The translations under genes and the position numbers were made by a program. A model generated the notes under the pieces. That model searched no databases. It saw only the letters and a list, made by a program, of their open reading frames with translations, and was not told the DNA's origin. From positions 1 to 11,930 of the forward strand of contig CAAFYX010000143.1 of the NCBI GenBank assembly GCA_900767375.1: a stretch of 11,930 nt of DNA, read 5' to 3'. Below, piece by piece: positions 6,722-11,930 of the stretch (its first letter is position 1; every line of letters starts with the position of its first letter). This DNA is from Rikenellaceae bacterium (GTDB taxonomy: Bacteria > Bacteroidota > Bacteroidia > Bacteroidales > UBA932).

Positions 6722-6893
6722 CGTGTAAAACAGCGCGAAAGTGCATTAACCTTCGACCAAAGGGCGAAGGTTACGGGGCAAAAGCCGTGAAAGTGCGTTA
6801 ACCTTCGCCAAAAGGGCGAAGGTTGCGGGGCGGAGGGGGGAGAAAAAAATTAACCTTCGGGAAAAGGCCGAAGGTTAATAATATTATAATAAT
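6686..6893. repeat. Four tandem 52-bp units, each with an AACCTTCG/CGAAGGTT hairpin
   Basis: Equivalent stem positions begin at 6695, 6747, 6799 and 6851, exactly 52 bp apart. Stems: unit 1 TATCCTTC/GAAGGTTA with one mismatch (6695-6702, 6714-6721); unit 2 TAACCTTCG/CGAAGGTTA (6747-6755, 6765-6773); unit 3 AACCTTCGCC/GGCGAAGGTT (6800-6809, 6815-6824); unit 4 ATTAACCTTCGG/CCGAAGGTTAAT (6849-6860, 6868-6879). Units 1-3 also share the leader AAARTGCRTT, and units 2 and 3 share ACGGGGC or GCGGGGC after the stem. Loop-proximal bases change while pairing is kept (C-G in unit 3, G-C in unit 4), which suggests selection on the fold. Confidence 0.9.
6842..6879 (-). terminator. Rho-independent terminator of the M13 peptidase operon
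   Basis: Read on the minus strand, a perfect 12-bp stem (ATTAACCTTCGG with CCGAAGGTTAAT, 7-base loop) is followed directly by a run of seven T. It starts 60 bp after the peptidase stop codon at 6940, as expected for the end of this operon. It is unit 4 of the tandem array. Confidence 0.8.
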
Positions 6894-6939
6894 GTATGTT
6901 TCTGCTGATGCAGAGGGAAAGGCCGGGGCAGGCCCGGGC

Positions 6940-8967
6940 TTACCAGATATGCACGCGCTCTGATTCCGGACGGAACATCGGATCGCCTTCCTTGATGTCG
7001 AAGGCGTCGAAGAATTCCTGGAAGTTCTTCAGGGTTGCGTTCACGCGGTTGTTGCCCAGGGAATGCACGTCAAGCTTGGTGCGGCGTGCCATTTCCTCTT
7101 CGGTAATGTTCTGCGCCCATACGTGTGCGTAGCCGAGGAAGAAGCGCTGCTCTGCGGTGAATCCGTCGACTGGCTCAGGATGAACTCCGTTGAATGAGTT
7201 CTGGAGTGCCGAGTACGCTATGCTGATGCCGCCGTGGTCGGCGATGTTCTCACCGAGTGAGAGATGTCCGTCAGCGTGGAGGCCCGGGAGGATCTCGATG
7301 GCATCGAACTGCTGGGCGAGGATTTCAGCCTTGGCATTGAAAGCGGCCTCGTCCTCCGGTGTCCACCAGGATGACATGTTGCCTGTCTTGTCGAAGAGAC
7401 GGCCCTGGTCGTCGAATCCGTGGGTCATTTCGTGGCAGATGACCACTCCGATAGCGCCGTAGTTGACTGCGTCATCAGCATTTGGGTTGAAGAACGGCGG
7501 CTGGAGGATGGCTGCAGGGAAGCAGATTTCATTGGTGGTAGGATTGTAATAAGCATTGACGGTCTGAGGGGACATAGCCCACTGGTCCTTGTCCGTAGGC
7601 TGGCCGAGCTTGGAGAGGTTGTCAGCGACGTACCACTTGCCGGCGGCGAGCTGGTTCTCATAATAGCTGAGCTCAGGGTCGATGGTCAGCGCTGAATAGT
7701 CCTTCCACTTGTCAGGGTAACCGATCTTGATGGTGAAGGCTGCGAGTTTTTCGCGGGCGTAGGCCTTGGTGGCGTCGCCCATCCAGTCGAGTCCGGTGAT
7801 GTGCTGGTCGAAGGCTGCCTGGAGGTTTCTGACAAGGGCAAGCACCTTCTCCTTGTACTCCTCAGGGAAATATTTGGCGACGTACATCTCGCCGACAGCC
7901 TCGCCGAGGATTCCGTTAGGGACGGCCATCGCTCTCTTCCAGCGTGGCTTGACCTCGGTGATTCCGCTCATCTGACGGCTGAAGAAATCGAATGAGGCAG
8001 CATAATAGTCATCGCTGAGAGCGCCGCAGGCACCCTGGATGAGCTGTCCGGCCACATAGTCCTTGAGAGCATCGAGCTCAGTCTCAGCGAAGAGCTTGCT
8101 GAAGCCCTCGAAGAATGAAGGCTGGCAGACGATGGCCTTGTCCTGTGATGGGATGCCGCAGGCGGCAAGGTAGGTGTTGAAATCGAATCCGGAATACTCC
8201 TTGGCCATCTGCACGGTGGACATAGGGTTGTACTGTCTTGCGATGTCGCGGTTCTCGACGCTGGTCCAGGAGACCTTGGCGAGGCCTTCCTCGACGGCGA
8301 GGGCGTTGTCAGCTGCAGTCTGTGCGTTCTCCATTCCACTGAGGGTGAAGATCCTGGCGAGGAAATCGCGGTAGCCCTTCTTTATCTCAGCGTTCTCTTC
8401 CTTGAGATAGTAGTCGCGGTCGCCGATTCCGAGGCCGTCCTGATTGAAATAAAGTGACTGGATATCGCTGTTCATCAGGTCCTCCATGACTCCCATGGAG
8501 AAGAAGGATGACTCACCGGCCAGATGAAGGCCGGCGATGACCTTGGCCAGCTCGGACTTGTCGGCTGCAGCATAGATGGTCTCGATGTGGGACTTGAGCG
8601 GAGCGCCTCCCTCGAGGTTGAGCCTGGTGGAGTCGAGGCCGAGCTTGTACAGGTCGGCTATCTTTTGCTCCACCGAGCCCTGCGCAGTCTTGAGGTCGAC
8701 CATAGAGGAGAAGAGTTCGTTCAGGCGGATTTCATTGTCCTCCGCGAGGGCATCGAATGCGCCATAGCGGGCATATTCGGGCTTGAGCGGGTTCTTCGCC
8801 TGCCATCCGCCGTTGGCATACTTGAAGAAATCGTCTCCCGGCCTGACAGTGGTGTCAAGGTCGGTAAGGTCGATGGCTGGAACAGCCTGCGGGTCAGATG
8901 CCTCCGGTCCATCCTTGCAGGATGCGAGCATCATGAGGGGAATCATCATCAAAAGTGCTTTTTTCAT
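6940..8967 (-). CDS. M13-family (neprilysin/PepO-like) zinc metallopeptidase lipoprotein
   Basis: M13 peptidases cleave oligopeptides; Bacteroidales members are envelope-anchored. The 675-residue protein is full length. It begins with a lipoprotein signal: Lys-Lys, a hydrophobic Met/Leu-rich core and lipobox LASC with the lipidated Cys at 17. The M13 N-terminal domain follows (PGDDFFKYANGGW at 43-55). The catalytic domain has substrate-binding NAYYNP at 471-476, zinc motif HEMTH at 512-516, second zinc ligand and Asp in ENIAD at 573-577, and the usual C-terminal VNATLKN...F and terminal HIW. All catalytic residues are present. It is the last gene of the operon, 11 bp after the TPR gene, which also encodes an exported protein, and is followed by a strong terminator. 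Substrates are unknown; peptide nutrition or peptide turnover is the likeliest role. Confidence 0.96.
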   Translation of the reverse strand: MKKALLMMIPLMMLASCKDGPEASDPQAVPAIDLTDLDTTVRPGDDFFKYANGGWQAKNPLKPEYARYGAFDALAEDNEIRLNELFSSMVDLKTAQGSVEQKIADLYKLGLDSTRLNLEGGAPLKSHIETIYAAADKSELAKVIAGLHLAGESSFFSMGVMEDLMNSDIQSLYFNQDGLGIGDRDYYLKEENAEIKKGYRDFLARIFTLSGMENAQTAADNALAVEEGLAKVSWTSVENRDIARQYNPMSTVQMAKEYSGFDFNTYLAACGIPSQDKAIVCQPSFFEGFSKLFAETELDALKDYVAGQLIQGACGALSDDYYAASFDFFSRQMSGITEVKPRWKRAMAVPNGILGEAVGEMYVAKYFPEEYKEKVLALVRNLQAAFDQHITGLDWMGDATKAYAREKLAAFTIKIGYPDKWKDYSALTIDPELSYYENQLAAGKWYVADNLSKLGQPTDKDQWAMSPQTVNAYYNPTTNEICFPAAILQPPFFNPNADDAVNYGAIGVVICHEMTHGFDDQGRLFDKTGNMSSWWTPEDEAAFNAKAEILAQQFDAIEILPGLHADGHLSLGENIADHGGISIAYSALQNSFNGVHPEPVDGFTAEQRFFLGYAHVWAQNITEEEMARRTKLDVHSLGNNRVNATLKNFQEFFDAFDIKEGDPMFRPESERVHIW

Positions 8968-8978
8968 GATAAGTATGT

Positions 8979-9908
8979 TTATTTTCTATTGAGAGCATCC
9001 AGTCTGGCCTTCGCAGCCGCCTTCTCCACATCGGTGGCTCCGTACCGGATCAGAAGAGGGAGGTACTTGACCTCGAGCTTTTCGTTCTTGTCGTGGCGGG
9101 CCATCAGCACAAGGTTCTTGATGGCCGTATAGTTGCCCGGATCAAGCTTGAGGACCTTGTTGTAGTATTTCGTGGCGGTCTTGTTGTCCTTCAGCACTAT
9201 GAAATAATAGGTGCCGAGGTTGCTCAGGAAAAGCGGACTGTCAGGGCTGTACTTCAACATCTTCTCCGACAGCGAGCGGAAGGAGGCATAGGAGGACGGA
9301 GTGCCGATGGCGTACATGGCGGCGCAGTAGTCCTGGATGCCCGACTCGAAATCATCCTTGCCGGCATCCCCGTCACCATATTTCCATACCGGATGGGCCG
9401 TTCCATTGTAGTCGATGAGCGCAGAGAGAGTCAGAGCCGCCATGTCGGGCTGCTCCTTCTCATAGGCTATCAGTGAAGTGACCTTACCGAACCTGAGGTC
9501 GAGGCGGTCGGGGCAGAGCTTTATGGCCTTGTCTATGGCCTGGCTTGCCCGGGCATACAGTCCGTCATCGTAGAAGGTTTCCTGAAACCAGTTAACGTCA
9601 GCGCCGAGCGAGTCCTTCAGACTCAGCACAGGCTTCTCGCCCAGGAAGCGGTCCTGGTCCTTGCGCACCATCTCCGTGGACATCGATTTTTCCAGATAGC
9701 AGTTGAACTTGCCGACCAGCATTTCGACATCGTCGGGGAACGCCGCCTCCCACCTGTCGAGAATGGTTTCCACGCCGAGCCCGGAGTAGCCGACACGCTT
9801 CACCTGATTCTCATATCTTGTCTTGAACTCCTCGGTGGTAGTCTGTGCGGACAGCGACGCGCCCGCAACGAAAACGGCCAGAGCCGCAATAATGATTCTT
9901 TTTGTCAT
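8979..9908 (-). CDS. Secreted TPR-repeat protein, function unknown
   Basis: From the ATG at 9906-9908 the product is 309 residues. It has a clear Sec signal peptide: MTKR, a hydrophobic stretch to about residue 18 and a likely cut after SLSA. The body is helical with TPR-like units, clearest around 117-147 (ARASQAIDKAIKLCPDRLDLRFG) and 224-285, where LGTYYFIVLKDNKTATKYYNKVLKLDPGN has the A/G-Y-A and DP-N spacing of TPRs. There is no lipobox, so it is likely periplasmic or loosely attached. I preferred this start over an in-frame start at 9953 because it gives a proper signal peptide and forms an ATGA overlap with the methyltransferase stop. TPR proteins usually act as protein-binding scaffolds. 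The following gene, a lipoprotein peptidase, is a possible partner by position only. Confidence 0.88.
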   Translation of the reverse strand: MTKRIIIAALAVFVAGASLSAQTTTEEFKTRYENQVKRVGYSGLGVETILDRWEAAFPDDVEMLVGKFNCYLEKSMSTEMVRKDQDRFLGEKPVLSLKDSLGADVNWFQETFYDDGLYARASQAIDKAIKLCPDRLDLRFGKVTSLIAYEKEQPDMAALTLSALIDYNGTAHPVWKYGDGDAGKDDFESGIQDYCAAMYAIGTPSSYASFRSLSEKMLKYSPDSPLFLSNLGTYYFIVLKDNKTATKYYNKVLKLDPGNYTAIKNLVLMARHDKNEKLEVKYLPLLIRYGATDVEKAAAKARLDALNRK

Positions 9909-11152
9909 ATATCCATTCTGATGCGGCGCGACTGCGGGTGGAGGTTGTTGCATCTAGTCCCCAGATTCTTCACAAACCCGAGCGGCAGGCCGCGGTAAGT
10001 TATCACATTATACCCCATAGGGGCGTCCTGAAGCGATATGGTGTCCCGGTGAAGGAACTTCAGCGCCGTCTGCTTGTCCACAGCGGCCTCAGGATAGACC
10101 GTCCTGTCGAAGGACAGGCTCAGCGCCCAGTCCGGGTCAGGGACAAAATCCTTGCCTTTCTGCTCACCTCTATGGACACCCATCCTGAGCGGCCGGAGCC
10201 GTTTCAGGATATCTGCATCGGAAGCTGCACTCCGGCGCACCGGAGCCTGGCTGCCCGACTTGATCAGGGCGCCGCACCACTGCCCCTCGCCCGGGACCTC
10301 TCCCGGGACCAGCAGGTGTCCGCGGCGCGTCAGGCGGATGCCGAAAGGATTCGCCGGATCAATGATTTCCCCTCCAAGGGTTTCAGCGACCCATTCGAGG
10401 TTGTCGTCGTTCTCGGCAGGCTCGAAGGTACAGGTCGAATAGACGAGCGCTCCCCCCTCGCGCAGAGCCGGCCAGACATCGGCCAGGATCCTGCGCTGGC
10501 GCGAGGCGCACAGCTCCACAGTCTCCGGCGACCAGTCCTCGACCGCCTTGGCATCCTTGCGGAACATGCCCTCTCCCGAGCAAGGAACGTCTGCGACGAC
10601 AATGTCGAAGAAGCCGGCGAGAGGCGCGAACGCCTTCGGGTCGCAGGAAGTCACTACAACGTTAGGGTCCCCCCATACGGCAGCATTGTCGGACAGGATG
10701 GAAGCGCGCTGGCGCATCACTTCGTTAGCGACCAGCGTGAAATCGTCCCCGCACGCCCCGCGCAGGGAAGCGGCCAGGTCCGTGGACTTCCCCCCGGGAG
10801 CGGCGCAGAGGTCCAGGACGCGGAGCGGACGGCCCTCGAAGCGCTCCAGGAGCTGGCGGAACTGCCAGCCTACAAACATCGCCGAGCTGTCCTGCACATA
10901 GTAGGCCCCGGCATGGAAGAGAGGATGCAGGGTAAAAACCGGCCTTTCGGTCAGAATATGTCCGAAAGGGCTCCATGGAACCTCCGACGAGCCTTTCAGG
11001 ATCGGAAGCTCGGAGTCCGGACGCTTGAAGGGGTTCAGGCGGACGGAAACGGACGGATCGGCGTGCATGGCCTCCAGCGCCTTCAAGGCATCCCCTGCCC
11101 CGAGCGCGGAAGTCAGCGAGCTGACAAACTCCTTTCCGTCCAATGATTCCAT
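9905..11152 (-). CDS. RsmF/NOL1-type rRNA cytosine-C5 methyltransferase
   Basis: This family transfers a methyl group from SAM to C5 of cytosine in RNA, usually 16S rRNA. In the 415-residue protein the SAM-binding motif DLCAAPGGKST is at 114-124, a second SAM contact in NEVMRQRA at 143-150, the motif IV Cys in DVPCSGEGMF at 188-197 (Cys191), and the motif VI catalytic Cys in YSTCTFEPAEND at 238-249 (Cys241). The C-terminal part ends with GLPLGFVKNLGTRCNN and PQSRRIRM, as in RsmF proteins with an RNA-binding PUA-like tail. VPGEVPGEG near 290-300 carries a small 12-bp direct repeat (10290-10298 and 10302-10310), where relatives often have a PH-VKGEG-type sequence. It begins 3 bp after the SRPBCC gene and its TGA overlaps the TPR start by 4 bp. 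The exact cytosine target is not established. Confidence 0.92.
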   Translation of the reverse strand: MESLDGKEFVSSLTSALGAGDALKALEAMHADPSVSVRLNPFKRPDSELPILKGSSEVPWSPFGHILTERPVFTLHPLFHAGAYYVQDSSAMFVGWQFRQLLERFEGRPLRVLDLCAAPGGKSTDLAASLRGACGDDFTLVANEVMRQRASILSDNAAVWGDPNVVVTSCDPKAFAPLAGFFDIVVADVPCSGEGMFRKDAKAVEDWSPETVELCASRQRRILADVWPALREGGALVYSTCTFEPAENDDNLEWVAETLGGEIIDPANPFGIRLTRRGHLLVPGEVPGEGQWCGALIKSGSQAPVRRSAASDADILKRLRPLRMGVHRGEQKGKDFVPDPDWALSLSFDRTVYPEAAVDKQTALKFLHRDTISLQDAPMGYNVITYRGLPLGFVKNLGTRCNNLHPQSRRIRMDI

Positions 11153-11155
11153 ATA

Positions 11156-11617
11156 TTACATATTGAAAGGACTGCCACGGAACATTGAAGGGTCCATGCC
11201 TTCCGGCATGACTCCGTTGGAGATGTCCACAAGGGAGTCCACGATCTTGTCAAGGGCATCCTTGATCTTTCCCCCGAGCATCATCTTCATCATGAGGTTC
11301 AGCTCGGCTGACACCTCTATATAAAACTCGGTCTGGCCCTGGACACCCGTGGCATCGAAGTGAAGGACTATCTGGAAGGCGAACGGGGCGCCATAGTCCA
11401 CAAGGGCGATCTTTGAGTAAGGGACACGCTCGGAAACCTTCACCCCAATGCTGTATCCCTGCACCGTGGCCTGGAGGGTGTCGAAATCGGCCGTTACACT
11501 GCCGCGCTTGTCCTCAGGGAGCATCTGCTGGAAATTCCGGAGGTCGGTGAATGCCATATACAAATCAAACGGGTTCCTGGAAACAACGCCGTGCTTGCTG
11601 TCGAACTTGGATGTCAT
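11156..11617 (-). CDS. SRPBCC-family (START-like) small protein
   Basis: This 153-residue cytosolic protein matches a conserved Bacteroidetes family annotated as SRPBCC or polyketide cyclase-like. These are helix-grip domains with a hydrophobic pocket that may bind a lipid or other small ligand. It starts with a short basic segment and then SRNPFDLYMAFTDLRNFQQMLPED (14-36), the typical first strand and helix. Alternating strands follow (ATVQGYSIGVKVSERVPYSKIALV, then FAFQIVLHFDAT), and a long C-terminal amphipathic helix (ELNLMMKMMLGGKIKDALDKIVDSL). The last 20 residues are Met/Pro-rich. No catalytic residues are evident. It is the first gene of the operon with the rRNA methyltransferase 3 bp downstream. 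The ligand is unknown. Confidence 0.85.
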   Translation of the reverse strand: MTSKFDSKHGVVSRNPFDLYMAFTDLRNFQQMLPEDKRGSVTADFDTLQATVQGYSIGVKVSERVPYSKIALVDYGAPFAFQIVLHFDATGVQGQTEFYIEVSAELNLMMKMMLGGKIKDALDKIVDSLVDISNGVMPEGMDPSMFRGSPFNM

Positions 11618-11637
11618 ATTTCAAATAATTATCTTTG
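11607..11637 (+). promoter_or_regulatory. Bacteroidetes-type promoter for the NUDIX gene
   Basis: TTG at 11607-11609, a 20-bp spacer and TATCTTTG at 11630-11637 match the -33/-7 layout well. The -7 box lies 29 bp before the NUDIX ATG at 11667. The -33 element falls inside the first codons of the opposite-strand SRPBCC gene. Confidence 0.6.
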
Positions 11638-11646
11638 TAGGAAAGG

Positions 11647-11654
11647 CAAAGATA
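11647..11654 (-). promoter_or_regulatory. -7 box for the SRPBCC-methyltransferase-TPR-M13 operon
   Basis: The minus-strand octamer TATCTTTG lies 29 bp before the SRPBCC ATG. No clear -33 TTG is seen. With the plus-strand box at 11630-11637 it forms a perfect 8-bp inverted repeat with a 9-bp spacer, so the two promoters face each other and their initial transcripts overlap. Confidence 0.5.
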
Positions 11655-11666
11655 CAAAATTTTGCG

Positions 11667-11930
11667 ATGCACAGGATTTATTTCGAAAAGAGATGCATAA
11701 TCATCTGCTCGCCGGACGACACGGCGCTGTCCGACCCGAACGCCGTGGAGTTCCACATCGGCGGGAGCTTCAACATACACATGCTTGTGGACATGTTCGA
11801 GTCCACCGACACCATCGGCAGGATCTATATCCCGAGTCCTGACATCGAGAAGACCTACCGAAGGGTCTGCGCCGAGTTCAAGGAAGTGAATGCGGCGGGA
11901 GGGCTGGTCGCAAACCGCAGAGGAGACTTC
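11667..11930 (+). CDS. NUDIX hydrolase family protein, 5' end only
   Basis: From ATG at 11667-11669 the first 88 codons are present and the gene runs off the right edge. The translation begins MHRIYFEKRCIIICSPDD, continues with EFHIGGSFNIHMLVDMFEST and IYIPSPDIEKTYRRVCAEF, and ends with AAGGLVANRRGDF. This matches the N-terminal extension of a Bacteroidales NUDIX family, in which AAGGLV-N--G--L leads into the first strand of the NUDIX fold. The NUDIX box itself (GX5EX7REUXEEXGU) lies outside the window, so the call rests on the N-terminal region. The substrate, probably a nucleoside diphosphate derivative, cannot be inferred. It is transcribed divergently from the SRPBCC operon. Confidence 0.75.
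   Translation, partial: MHRIYFEKRCIIICSPDDTALSDPNAVEFHIGGSFNIHMLVDMFESTDTIGRIYIPSPDIEKTYRRVCAEFKEVNAAGGLVANRRGDF

Larger units (their letters stand above)
6195..6939. other. Gene-free convergent region carrying several repeat structures
   Basis: The CoA-transferase gene (+) and the M13 peptidase gene (-) converge on this 745-bp stretch. I see no convincing protein or tRNA gene. In order it holds an 18-bp-arm inverted repeat (6200-6245), an AT-richer non-coding stretch (about 6246-6520), a two-hairpin REP-like element (6527-6591), a short featureless stretch (about 6592-6685) and four tandem 52-bp hairpin units (6686-6893). Base composition of 6246-6520 differs visibly from the GC-rich genes on both sides. 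Within it CTAATTATCAG (6371-6381) and CTGATTATCAG (6436-6446) are near-identical, and CCTCC/GGAGG (6401-6405 and 6412-6416) can form a small hairpin. Confidence 0.8.

Noticed and set aside
6814..6840. G-quadruplex in the G-rich end of tandem unit 3
   Set aside because: The G-runs do not give four separable tracts of three with proper loops.
6686..6893. CRISPR-like array (about 27-bp palindromic repeats, about 25-bp spacers, regular period)
   Set aside because: The supposed repeats diverge between units, the supposed spacers of units 1-3 resemble each other, there are only four units and no cas genes nearby. A tandem duplication of a hairpin unit explains it better.
9902..11146. 414-codon plus-strand open frame opposite the methyltransferase
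   Set aside because: Antisense shadow in GC-rich DNA; the minus-strand product has every catalytic motif of an m5C methyltransferase.

Overview
The window reads as a chromosomal segment of a fairly GC-rich member of the Bacteroidales (Bacteroidota), probably a gut or rumen type anaerobe. The evidence is the gene families (Bacteroidales-type NUDIX protein, SRPBCC protein, RsmF-like methyltransferase and M13 lipoprotein peptidase), the lack of consistent Shine-Dalgarno sequences, and intergenic -7 boxes matching the Bacteroidetes consensus TAnnTTTG. No phage, plasmid, transposase, CRISPR or recognisable defence genes are present. Most of the window is housekeeping, and I do not claim a new multi-gene system.

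Left part (1-4828). The 3' end of a FabF-type ketoacyl-ACP synthase gene on the + strand meets, with one base between, a minus-strand gene string: mazG, tcdA, a double-GNAT acyltransferase-like gene, prfA (release factor 1) and a queuosine-precursor transporter (YhhQ/VUT). The spacing is tight: 4 bp between mazG and tcdA, 13 bp between the GNAT gene and prfA, and a 1-bp TAGTG overlap between prfA and yhhQ. A good promoter match lies just before the GNAT gene. TcdA (tRNA ct6A), RF1 and a queuosine precursor importer share a translation/tRNA-modification theme. RF1 carries Gln where almost all release factors have the codon-reading His.

Middle (4829-6939). A short divergent promoter region separates mazG from a + strand CoA-transferase of the acetate/butyrate/4-hydroxybutyrate type. 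After it comes a 745-bp gene-free convergent region, the most unusual part of the window. It holds an 18-bp-arm perfect inverted repeat right after the CoA-transferase stop, an AT-richer stretch with no convincing gene, a two-hairpin REP-like element, and four tandem 52-bp units that each fold into an AACCTTCG/CGAAGGTT hairpin. The hairpin nearest the peptidase gene is a strong rho-independent terminator for that gene.

Right part (6940-11930). A minus-strand operon runs SRPBCC-family protein, RsmF-like rRNA m5C methyltransferase, secreted TPR protein, M13 metallopeptidase lipoprotein, with gaps of 3 bp, a 4-bp ATGA overlap and 11 bp. Divergent from it, a NUDIX-family gene starts and runs off the right edge. 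The two -7 boxes between them face each other as a perfect 8-bp inverted repeat.
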